From: Bryoerythrophyllum caledonicum
Lineage: Eukaryota > Streptophyta > Bryopsida > Pottiales > Pottiaceae
Direction: 5' to 3'
Assembly (NCBI GenBank): GCA_963971425.1
Contig: OZ020524.1
Span: 2,761,773 to 2,825,772, forward strand
Length of the DNA stretch: 64,000 nt
A program made the position numbers and the translations under genes. Positions within the stretch are counted from its first letter, which is position 1. Every line of letters starts with the position of its first letter. Below are positions 1 through 10,032 of this stretch, piece by piece. The notes beneath the pieces were generated by a model, which was not told the origin of the DNA, made no database searches, and saw only the letters and a list, made by a program, of their open reading frames with translations.

Positions 1-570
1 CCAAATCATTAAAGAAGTCCTTCCACTTTTAAAAGTAGGAGCTAGACAACTTGATGAATAACGCTCGTATACACTTCTCCAAACATGAATTTGCCGAGAA
101 TTTTTTCCAATTTCAAAAGTAGATTCATCTGTCCAAACAACAGGCTCCTACTCTTTTGCACTCCATCCACGGTACTTCTGAGCAAAAGCTAATCGTTGAG
201 ACATGTGACGAGGTGTCAAAAAAGGTTTTTTGACTGCAATTCGACTAAAAATGCCATTTTTATGTAAGACCCTATGAATAGTACGTCTACACACTTGAGT
301 AGGACATGTATTGGTAATCTCTGAGAGTGAAGAGCAACGATGAATTTTTGAGTAATGCACAATACTACGAACATCTCTATCACTAAGCTTTTTAGCGTGA
401 CTTCCACCGCAAGGTTTGCGCTTGTAGGTCCCATCTTCTCTAAATGTTTTTAGAGAAGTTGTAATTGTTCTAATAGGAACTCCAATAGTAGCTGCAATTT
501 GAACTCCTATAAATCCTCCCTCACTCAAACCTATGATGCGAGCACGAATTTCATCTGAAATTGCCATCAT
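1..570 (-). pseudogene. Tc1/mariner-type transposase, interrupted and cut by window edge
   Basis: The reading frame starts at 570 and encodes an N-terminal paired helix-turn-helix region of the Tc1/Tc3 type (ISDEIRARIIGLSEGG at the start, then TRRT-like spacing and a second HTH ending in RTIHRVLHKNGI). A TAG at 148-150 stops it just after RGWSAKE. In the same frame beyond the stop the sequence reads VVWTDESTFEIG, the block carrying the first catalytic Asp of Tc1-family DDE transposases, and then HVWRS. The stop therefore interrupts an otherwise aligned transposase. The catalytic C-terminus lies beyond position 1. These enzymes cut and paste elements at TA dinucleotides in the nucleus. The TAG is one transition from a TGG Trp or CAG codon, as expected for a decaying copy. 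Confidence 0.85.
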
Positions 571-618
571 AAACTTATAGAGTGCGTAATGCTAGCTACA
601 GCAGTAGAGTAGGGGTTA

Positions 619-779
619 GAGCAGAGCAAGGGGGAGAGAAGGGGGCCAAGGGGCTAGAGCAGAACAAAGGGGGTTGCAGGATTGACACGTGACAATTGGC
701 AGAGGAAGGAGAACAGGGCTGGAGCAGAGCAAGGGGGAGAGAAGGGAGCCAAGGCGCTGGAGCAGAGAGGAGAGAGAAG
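619..779. repeat. Purine-rich direct repeat, two ~45-bp copies
   Basis: A G/A-rich block beginning GAGCAGAGCAAGGGGGAGAG occurs near 619 and again near 722, about 103 bp apart, with few changes; a shortened third piece follows at 760-779. Open frames across it (Pro/Ser/Leu-rich on the minus strand) follow from composition and are not genes. Confidence 0.6.
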
Positions 780-1189
780 GGTCGCCAAAACACAAGCCCA
801 TATGCATACATGAAAAATCGTTTTCCTCTTAATCACTCATCATGTATGCCCAATGTGAATCAACACTCATGCATCCCACAATACAACACTCTCTGTTTTG
901 AGGATTGTCTCAACATTCAGTCTATCACAAATCACACACACCATTCCCTTTACATAGTGTTCAATTGATATTTAGAAGAAAATATTTGTCATGTGTCTAA
1001 TGCACACTTTATGGCCAAGTGGATTCTTCTGCATGGAACATCTCTTCACTTCTTCATTTAGATGTTATTGATCTTTTTGAGAAGCATTTATGTTTGGTGG
1101 CTTACTCACATGATTGAGTTCAATGAAAAAGCATGAGGTGTCAAAGATATTTTGACATTTTCAATATGACCTTCAAATTGTTTATCATA

Positions 1190-1735
1190 GTTACACATGT
1201 TGATAGATATGGAATAACTTTTTTTATGTATGTCTTTTGGCTTTGAAATTTATCCCACATGTTACTAGCGTAGAGATGATCTTGTGCCAAAAATTTCATT
1301 ATGTATCAACAAAAACTCAATCCTAAGGAGGGCGTCAAAGTTGGAAGTAGTAAAATGGTTTTCCCCTTTGTTTCTCAAAACTACACATGTTGGTAGATTT
1401 GGAATATTATTTTTTGTATGGGTCTTTTGGAATTGAAATTTTCCACACATGCAAACAACATAAAAATGTTTTTGCTCCAAAAATTTCATGGGCAAAAAAA
1501 ATTTCCTCAATTCTTGGGAGGGTGTCAAAGTTGGCAGCTGTGACACTTTTCTCACAGCTATCCCATGTTGGTAGATCTTGCATAAGTTTTTTTGTATAAG
1601 TCTCCTGGACTTGAAATTTGGTATGCATGTTTTCAACATAAAGATGATGTTGTCCCCAAATTTTCATGGTAAAATAACAATTTTTCAGCTTTGGGGAGGG
1701 TGCCAAAGTTGGCAGCAGTGTAGGACACTATCCCA
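1190..1735 (+). repeat. Three tandem ~170-bp units, relatives of the 5805-7133 foldback element
   Basis: Each unit carries, in order, CACATGTTGGTAGAT, a GTCTTTTGGACTTGAAAT-like block, CAACATAAAGATGATCTTG, CCAAAAATTTCATGG and GGGAGGGTGTCAAAGTTGGCAG. Copies start near 1190, 1382 and 1560. The same unit makes up the element at 5805-7133, so this is probably a degraded member without recognisable termini. Small open frames across it are read in several frames and are not protein-coding. Confidence 0.7.
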
Positions 1736-3264
1736 AGAACTACTAAACGGCCAATTTGAATGTCACCCTATTGTACATACGAATTTTGTTTTTGCAATAA
1801 CATGTTAAATTTCTAAACTTATTTAAATTAAAAAATATTGAATCATTAATTAATAACACCGGATTTTTTTTGTATATGTTGGTGATAATGTCAAAATAGA
1901 AATACTTTAAATAATTTTTTTAAATAAGTATTTTTAAATATTTAATGAACTGTTAAAAATATTAACTCTACCTTTTGATAACCTTGCTATAGCCAAATTA
2001 TTGTTTTTTACTTTAAATTTCACAACCTGTGATATCCAACTATAGGTATAATCCCAGATTTCTATGTTCCCTCGTACCATGGAACCTTATCAATTAAAAA
2101 TAATTAATTCATAGCATACAAAACTTCATTTTTCCAATGAGATCACTACTTTGAAAGATTTCAACATTGAAAAGGAGCTATTGAAGAGTATATTATTTAC
2201 ATATTAAGATTTAAAGTACATCAAAATTACAATTTCTTATTTCAAATGAAATAACCACAAATAATATTTCCCCCCTAAACAATATTTATCAAAAACTTGT
2301 GTTATGTTACTTGATGCATTAATATGGGTTTATTTGGATGATGTAGTTGTAAGAGGTTGGAAAGTCCTTTACAACTCATTTTATCCTTTTTAGTATCACA
2401 TGGACCATATCTTTTGTAGTGCTAATGATTTCCTTTTTTAAATTTGATTCATAAACATCGTTTTCAGATAATGAATTCTCCAAACTCATCATTTGTTAAA
2501 ATAATATTCATTGATAAAAATCCTACAACACTTCACACAAGATTCACTTCAATATTGCCCACTCTAGTGCAAAGAAGGCAAAAGAAAAAATAAATTTTCA
2601 ATTTTCATTTTAACCATAAGATCATAATATAGTTTATTAATCACAACATGAAGAAAAAAATCATAAATTTTAACCACACAATGAATTACTGATTTTTAGC
2701 ATTTAACCTCTAAAGACCAAAACTCTCAAGGCAAGCTTTTGCAAATCTCGGGCATGTTTCCATGATTGCAATTTATACCTTTAATTCTTGATATTTTGTA
2801 AGAAAATACAAGAGGATAAAAGCTACATGGGAATATTAGTTTTATTATCATTGGACTTATAGAATCAAAGTTATGCCATCTTTAGTGATTTTGTTGAGAA
2901 CGAGTAGGCCAAGCAAGTCCAAAATTTAGCTACAATCATGAATTACATGTGAGATTTATTTTACAAGTAAGTAACATTATGTTGTTAGAGATTAGCAAAA
3001 GAACTTTCTGTTGTATAAAACTTTTGCTTTAAAACAAGCCAGAGTTTTCTAATGTTTTTGGTAAGGTGCTAGAACAACATTTCATTCTTCATCAAAATAA
3101 AGATCTTGATTTTTATCTCATTTGAGTTGGGCAAGAAGAAGCCTGATGAAACTTTTTCTTTAGGGTTTGGATTTTTAACAATTGCAAATATTAGATCTAC
3201 TATTAATCAAAATGATTTCGGCAATTTCAAATCTTTCCTCACTGCTTAGCTTTTTATAAATGCT
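1736..3264. other. AT-rich intergenic DNA, nothing recognised
   Basis: No open frame above background, no clear repeat and no RNA gene was seen. The base composition is strongly A/T with many homopolymer runs. Confidence 0.6.
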
Positions 3265-3990
3265 TCACTTTTCTTCTACCTCTAAACATTAGTGTACCAA
3301 GAAATAACATCTTGTGCATCATAATGGTATACAACTAAAGCCTTTGTATTGCAAAACTTTAACAAGTGAAGTCAGAGTCTATTGATCTTTTAAAAGCAAG
3401 GAAGTATAATTTTTTCTCTCTTTACTTCAAATACTATAATATTTCAATGTGTGCAATCAAAGTTTATCTAAAACTTTGTCTAAATTGTAAGATCTTAATG
3501 TAAGCTAATAATTTAATATTCTCACAAAATATATATATACTTTGACCGCAAGGATTGAAAGATTATTATTTGAAGTAATTTTTTCTTTCTTTTCCCTACG
3601 TTTAAAGGATCAACAAACTTTAACTTCACTTGGTGCCATATTTTTGCAGTAAACAAAGTCTAAATTTTGTATTATCATGTTTTATGTGATGTCACTTGCT
3701 TGGACATCAATTTTAGAGGTAGAAGACCAATGTAGCATATTCAGAACAATTGTGTAGAGATCATGTGGTTAAAAAAATTCCCAATAGACATGTTAGTTTT
3801 TTTGTAATAGAATGAGAATACAAACAGTGAAAAGAAGTTTCATACCACATCATGTAAAGGAAAAAAGGCCTAAAATTCAAATGATTTTGACATTGAGGTG
3901 TTGAAAGCAATAATCCTTGACGGTGGCAATACAATATGTGATACAATAAGGTAGGACAACCCAAAACCAAACCGTGACTCAAAACTGCTC
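3265..3990. repeat. Diverged TTAA-family arms, head to head
   Basis: Positions 3265-3490 match the internal part of the TTAA family in reverse orientation (CTACCTCTAAA, then AAGTGAAGTCAGAGTCT). Positions 3530-3800 match the same part in forward orientation (TTGACCGCAAGGATTGAAAG, then GAGGTAGAAGACCAATGTAG). The two arms form an imperfect palindrome centred near 3505. No intact termini are visible, so these are old nested or foldback remnants. Confidence 0.6.
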
Positions 3991-4181
3991 CCTTCTATTC
4001 TCTTCCTAAATTTATCAGCAATTTCAGGGAGGAAATACAGCCGGTCATCACATCACTTGTAAATTCATTGGTCAATGCATAAATCATGTAAAGATAGGCT
4101 ACATAGCCTCTGTGAAATCTAGAAACTGTATAGAAGGAGTAGTATTTGGTCGCCAGTAGGTTTCGGATTGTCTTGACTTAA

Positions 4182-4710
4182 GGTAGAGGCACCTAAGTCC
4201 GATCGGCCACCCAATTCCGATTAGTAGAATATGCATGGAATGGTGCACAAAAATTAGAAATGTATGAAATGGTGCATGGAGCAACCCAAAACCAATAACT
4301 CAAAATTTGAAAACTCCAGTCATTATTGGCATTGGGTCATGAAGTGTGCAATTTTGGGTTGCTCCACCTCAATTGAGCTCTCATTGGTGGCTTTGCCTCA
4401 AAAGTCAAACAAGGCCAATCAACCCTCCATGAGTTGGTTATCCATGTCTTCTCTCTTTTACTCACTCTCACTTATTGGTATTGGGCAACGGAGGGCACCA
4501 AATCTCACCTACTCTGTAGTTTGTTTATGGGCTCTGCAGGTTTCTAGGCTTTTAAATTCAATATCGATTCCAAATCTTTGTGATTAAATTTGAAAAAATA
4601 TTTGTTGAGTTTCATTCCTAATTCTTCATCTTCCTATGTAATTTTTTTTGACGTACAATGTCATTTGAGTCCCCAACTGGCTTAAGTGATTGGAATTCGG
4701 TGCCTCTACC
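4182..4710. mobile_element. 529-bp MITE with TTAA flanks
   Basis: The termini are GGTAGAGGCACC (4182-4193) and its exact reverse complement (4699-4710). TTAA stands directly outside both ends (4178-4181 and 4711-4714). A TTAA duplication with short inverted repeats is the mark of piggyBac-like and related elements. The interior contains two imperfect inverted blocks (GAGCAACCCAAAA near 4278, TTTTGGGTTGCTCC near 4352). No transposase is encoded, so it must be non-autonomous. Its termini differ from those of the abundant TTAA family elsewhere in the window. Confidence 0.7.
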
Positions 4711-5184
4711 TTAATCTGTGCAGCTTTCATTTCAACCACCAAGCTCCACCAACATGCACAACTGAATGCCATTTCACTGGAATCCACAAACATCAAAGAC
4801 AAATCTGAGCACTCTCACATCATGTGGGCAAATAATCAACATGTCTGAACACCGTCACTTACAGCAGCATTATTACAGTTTTCTCCACAACTCCTATCAA
4901 GATGACAAAATAATAATGTGTCCTCGAGGCCCAATGAATTGACAGCCTGCCCTCAAAGCACCGTGTCAAGAGAGTGTGACAAGGAAGGATGAGAGACGGA
5001 AAAGGACCCAGTCTGCTCAAAAGGATGACTAAATCATTGATGTGAATTCACCACATGACATTAAACTGTGGGATACCCCATTCATTTTTAGAGTAGGAAT
5101 GTAGCTTTACGCTGTATGGCTTCTCTTTGTAGGTCACAAAACATATGAATGTTTCCCTTACATGAGCAAATGTACCAACGATCA

Positions 5185-5415
5185 TTTCATTATACCAATG
5201 GGCTTGGGTATATAAGAGATATTTTTGGGTACAAAAACAACGTGCTTATGACAACAACATCCATCAAGCCAAAACTCACCTCTCGTGACATTTGTTGCAA
5301 GTAACTAGCCATAATCAACCCTATCCACTATAACGGGCACTTCAAATATCAACCGCTTTTTATTTTAGCAGGCAAATTTTGGTAAAACAAACATGGTTGT
5401 TACAAGGGAGTTGTC
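5185..5415. repeat. Dispersed repeat shared with 31742-32064
   Basis: ACAACAACATCCATCAAGCC and the surrounding 100-200 bp recur at 31742-32064 with moderate divergence (ACAACAACATCCATCAAACC there). The second locus interrupts a TTAA-family element, so this is an insertion-type repeat. Its ends and class are unknown. Confidence 0.5.
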
Positions 5416-5594
5416 TCTACTTGGAAGTTGCATTTCTATCCTATAATGAAGGAATGTTGTATATTACATGGTTTAATGTCATGCGGTGGTATCATAAGAG
5501 CCAACCTTAACCTCCATGTTCAAAGCAATGGATGGGAGATTTCCAAAACAAGGAGGAATCCTACATCTTTCAGAACTACTCAGTATAAATGAAG

Positions 5595-5672
5595 AAGAAC
5601 TTCGGTCCCCAAACGGCGCCAGAGTGAAAAATGTGTCTGTTTGTTCCACCACTAAATCCATGTCCACAACTC
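5595..5672 (-). mobile_element. LINE/SINE 3' tail fragment
   Basis: On the minus strand this reads GGACATGGATTTAGTGGTGG, then an ACAGACACATTTTTCACT block, then a GGCGCC-loop-GGGGACC hairpin and GAAGTTCTTC. It matches the 3' untranslated tail of the LINE at 53260-53978 and of the SINE at 56687-57854. Only the last ~80 bp are present, as in severe 5' truncation. Confidence 0.7.
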
Positions 5673-5804
5673 ATTATACTCAATAATTCATCAAGTCATT
5701 GCATAAAGATCATTTAGATAATATTTATTAACAATTTGATTTTTAATCATATGCTTCATAATATACCTAGTTAGATACCAATTTATTTTTTACATGCGGT
5801 TTAT

Positions 5805-7133
5805 GTACAATACCCTCACACAAGTATACGTACTTTTTTGATTTTGTACGTTTCCACACTACACGGCTGCCAACTTTGGCACCCTCCTAAGGGCTGAAAA
5901 ATTGTCAATTTACCATGAAATTTTTGGCACAAGATCACCTTTTTGTTGACAACATGTGTGCCAGATTTCAAGGCCAGAAGACGAATACAAAAAAAGATAT
6001 TCAAAATCTACCAAGATGTGTAGTTGTGAGCCATTCACAACTAACCAACTTTGACACCCTCCCAAGGATTGAAATTTTTTTTGCCCATGGAAATTTTAGC
6101 ATGAGACCACCTCTATGTTTATAATAAGTGTGCCAAATTCCAAGGCCACATGATGAATAGAAAAAAGGATATTCAAAATTGTTTCTCGTAGCTACATATT
6201 TTGGTAGATTTTGAAGATGGTTTTCTGTATTCATCTTCTGGCCTTGAATTTTGGCTCCCATGTTATCAACATGAAGGTGATCTTGTGCCAAAAATTTCAT
6301 GGTCAATTAACAATTTTTCTGATCTAGGGAGGGTGCCAAAGTTGACAATAGTGAAATGGTTTTGCTGATTGTTTCTCACAACTACACATGTTGGTAGATT
6401 TATATTTGTTTCTTTTCTTTTGTGGGTCTTTTGGACTTGAAATTAAGCACATGTACAACCAACATAGCTATGGTCTTATGTTTAGAATATCATGGGAAAA
6501 AATAAAAAATAGAATCCTTAGGAGGGTGTCAAAGTTGGCAGCAGTAAAATGTTTCTCACAACTATACATGTTGGTAGATTTCAAAAATCTTTTGGTATGT
6601 AGATATTTTGGCCTTCAAATTTGGCACGCATGTGATCAACATAGAGACAGTCTCATGTCAAAAAATTCATGGGAAAATACCAAATAATCCAATCCTTGGG
6701 AGTGTGTCAAAGTCGGCTAGGAGTGAATGTTTCTCACAACTACACATGTTGCTAGCTTTTGATGTAGTTTTAATTGTGTGGATCTTTTGGACTTGAAATT
6801 TTTCACACATGTAATCAACATAGATTTTGTCTCATGCTAATAATTACATGGGAAAAAAAAATTCTTTCAATCCTTGGAAGGGTGTCAAAGTAGGCAGTTG
6901 TGAAACTTTTCTTACAGCTACCCCATGTTGGTTCTTGGATATCTTTTTTTATATAAATCTTCTGACCTTGAAATTTGGCTCACATGTTTTCAACTTAGAA
7001 GTGATCTTGTGCCAAAAATTTCATGGTAAATTGACAAATTTTTAGCCCTCAAGACGGTGCCAAAGTTGGCAGCACTGTAGTGTGGAAACGTACAAAAGCA
7101 AAAAGTACGTATACTTGTGTGAGGGTACTGTAC
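5805..7133. mobile_element. Foldback element with ~250-bp inverted ends and ~170-bp tandem units
   Basis: The left end (GTACAATACCCTCACACAAG from 5805) and the reverse complement of the right end (GTACAGTACCCTCACACAAG from 7133) match nearly base for base for about 65 bp, and homology continues to about 250 bp. The interior is a tandem array of the ~170-bp unit also seen at 1190-1735: about two units in reverse orientation (5865-6160), then about five in forward orientation (6190-7080). No protein is encoded. A target duplication is not obvious. Structurally it resembles Foldback-type transposons, whose long ends consist of tandem repeats. Confidence 0.75.
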
Positions 7134-8131
7134 AATATTATTCATTGTTCACTCCCAAACTTTTCCTTGCCATAATTAATGTTTGGCCTTATAGTCAACT
7201 CTCTTTAGAACAACCTTGTTGGTTTTGTCTACTATATATAGAGGACCAAGGTTGCTATTTCAAGCAGTATTATGATGGAAGTGTGGGTTATGGCTCTTAC
7301 ATACAAGAGGTGTCATACGGGGTACAATACAACTTGATGGATGTGACTGTCATAAGAGATTGTTGTTGTAGAGAGCAAATATTTGTTTTGATCCAAGCCG
7401 CTTGTTACAATGAAATTGTTGTTGTATCAAATGCTTTTGTAAAAAGAGTTGGCTACAGTAGGTTGGATGTGAGGAACAATGTTTGTGTGACCTTTAGAAA
7501 AACTTCTAAATAATATTAGAGTTATTTGTAATGTGAGGCAAGGATATTGTAAGTTTTGGCCTCTTTTTTCATTGTAAAATCTGTCCCAAATAGCTTTCAG
7601 TTTTTATAATCACCTTACGATTCATAGCACAACATGACCACTCCTTCTTTCTTACAAGCCACCAAAACTACTTTAGAATTCCAGTTTAAAGACTACCAAG
7701 CTCTTCCTAATAAGAAATAGACCACCATGCTCCTCTATATCTAATAAGTATCAAGAATGAATTGTCAAATAGCAGTATGGTAAATATTGAAGGATGTATG
7801 GGTGGCTCTACAAATAATTAAAATGTTGTGGATGAAATCATTTTCTACACTATTGATTTCATGTGCTTTAAACCCTTTAAGGATGAGTGACCATGGGCAA
7901 AAAGTGAAATGTATCCGCTACCTTGATGATGTTTTGCATAATCTATGACACATAATCTTCCATCGTCCAAAGTTTGCTCATCCTTAAGGGGTTAAGCTTT
8001 TTCATCACAACACAAATAAATTTGACATTGTTATTTTTTCCTAGACTTTATAGAGTGGACCCTCATTACACCTGGTTGAGTATAACTGTATGCAAAGGTC
8101 ACTTTTGGCACCTACTTGCCGAACGAAACAT
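7134..8131. other. Intergenic; one unrecognised 143-codon frame
   Basis: A forward open frame (7082-7513) begins inside the foldback element terminus and has no motif I recognise. It is Cys/Tyr-rich with background-like codon use. I do not call it a gene. The rest is AT-rich without clear structure. Confidence 0.4.
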
Positions 8132-8290
8132 GTTTTCAAATCACAATGTTTCAGACACAATGAGTATCAATGGATATCACCAAGGCATTCCATGGGTATC
8201 ATGTAAACAAATCTCTAGAATTTTCCAATTTTTTTGGACGTTCTCCATTGTGGATCAACTATTAACGAAAGTGATCACTGCGTACAGTAT
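8132..8290 (+). repeat. Solo terminal repeat of the 59283-60215 element family
   Basis: The block runs CAGACACAATGAGTATCAAT, ATCATGTAAACAAATCTCTA, GGACGTTCTCCATTGTGGAT, then a GTGATCACTG-like end. It matches the left terminal inverted repeat at 59283-59450 throughout. No opposite end was found nearby, so it is a truncated or solo end. Confidence 0.65.
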
Positions 8291-8603
8291 ATCCAAAACC
8301 GATAATGCACTTTGGAGCCCTTGTGAAAACACTGCAAAATAATGGAGCAAACATGTACAGTTGCATGAGGTGCAGCCCTGATAATTCACCCTTTTCAAAT
8401 GCTCACTTATTGCAGATCCTTGTGAGCGGCACGAAAGCAGGAAAGGACTCACTTGCAAGGGGATGTACACTGGGGGAACATGTGGGCCTCATCACATGGT
8501 GCCCAGTGCTGCTGCAGAACGACTCAGACAGGCCATGATTTATTGGAGACAAATCACTGTAGTTGTAGAGGGCGGTGAATTCATTCATCAACCCATGTAT
8601 GAA

Positions 8604-8800
8604 TACCGTGTAGATATTGTAGGGTAGGGTAGAGATATTGTATGTGCATGGTAGCGATACCGTAAAGGCATGGTAGAGATACCATATATACATGGTAGAG
8701 ATATTGTATGTGCATGGTAGAGATATCGTATGGCCATGGTAAAATATTGTATGGGCATGGTAGAGATATTGTATGGGTATGGTGGAGATATCGTATGTGT
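8604..8800. repeat. Minisatellite, ~20-22-bp unit
   Basis: Roughly ten copies of a GGCATGGTAGAGATATTGTAT-like unit stand in tandem. Because the unit varies between about 18 and 22 bp, the repeated minus-strand peptides (ISTM, YLYH) are an artefact and not a protein. Confidence 0.85.
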
Positions 8801-10032
8801 ATATCTGAGTCCAACAATTAATCATAGAGGCTTTCACTGCTGAATCGGAAATCGACCACTGTGACTACAGGAGGTTGTCGGGTGGAAGAAGGTGACGGCT
8901 GATCCCAGACAATTATGTTGTATTCTGCAGTGTGTCTTGTCCTTGAAGGCAAGTTGTTACAAGAAGCGTGTGATCATCTGGCCCATGGGATCATCTTCAC
9001 AAAAAGGCCTGCCTTGGAACCTGCATATCATACAAATTATATTAAAAAAACACTAAAACCATGTCTAATCAGGCTTTTGAGGCCAGAGTGGAGAGGCCGG
9101 AATCAAGCTCTCCACAGTGGGATTTGCCTATTGACCCCAGTCAAGCGTTGAGCCGAGCCACAGGCTTGGCAGGGCTGGGACAAAACCTGCCCCTATTTTT
9201 GTACTGGAGTGGGGCCCTACCTTCTATCTCGTAGGGTAATTTGGGGCCACATGCCCAGTTTCGGCAAAAAAAAATCCAAAAAAAACCGCTAGGATCCTAA
9301 AACGGGCAAGGCCAACAAAATGGACCCACCCGAGGCTGAGGTTTGGTGCAACGCTCGACCAAGGTCAATACACAGTGTCCATTGGGATGATTTAGCACCC
9401 AAATTCACTGATTGATCAGAGCTCATAATAGAGCTCGTTACTAAAAACATTAAAAATAATGATATAAGATTCAAGAATATGTGATCAGACTACAGTTCCA
9501 CACCATTCATTTTATGCACAGTGTCAGTGGTGACTTGAGGTTCGTTGGTGGCCGTGCTCGCTTTCCACAGACAGAGAAAAACACATGAGAAACCCGTTGC
9601 ACTCATGCTCAGGGTGAGCTGTGAAAGTGGAGCTGTTGTAAAAGCCAATGCAAATGATACCATCCCGATCTCAGATCGAGAATAATGCTCTAGAGACGCA
9701 TACCACTTCGATTTGTCAACATTATTTGGATGCTTATTTGAATTAGTACACCGACCTGGTCGCGAATATTCGGAGCTGGAAGTCCATGATTGAGTTCCGA
9801 ATGATTGTGAAATCAGAGAACTGGAGGTGATGAGAAAGCTGGACTGCCTTCCGAACGACACAGTCATGACGGCCCGAATTCCTCGCTGCATCTCTACACT
9901 TTGACAACAAATGCAGGCTCATCGACTGATGCATCGTCACTAGAACTGCTAGAAAAACTCTCGAAATGCAGAGGTTGTGATTTGGCTGTGAGAGGAGGGG
10001 TTGAGTTGTTGCACGACCTGCAGCTAGCAGCG
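8801..10032. other. Upstream region of the exostosin-type gene
   Basis: Composition rises toward the gene. No transposon or RNA gene was recognised. The exostosin frame is open back to a TTG at 9901, but the first ATG in that frame is at 10033, so 9901-10032 is read as 5' leader. Promoter elements cannot be assigned with confidence. Confidence 0.5.

Noticed and set aside
1265..1808. Small overlapping frames in the ~170-bp repeats
   Set aside because: Similar peptides arise on both strands from repeated non-coding units.
7082..7513. 143-codon forward frame
   Set aside because: It starts within the terminal repeat of a foldback element and has no family resemblance; reported only as unrecognised.
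8604..8800. CRISPR-like array
   Set aside because: The repeats are contiguous without unique spacers and the genome is eukaryotic.
8403..8837. Minus-strand 144-codon frame rich in Tyr-His-Ile repeats
   Set aside because: It is the translation of a ~20-bp minisatellite of variable unit length.
9901..10032. N-terminal extension of the exostosin-type protein to 9901
   Set aside because: It would start at TTG; the first in-frame ATG with good context and an adjacent membrane anchor is at 10033.
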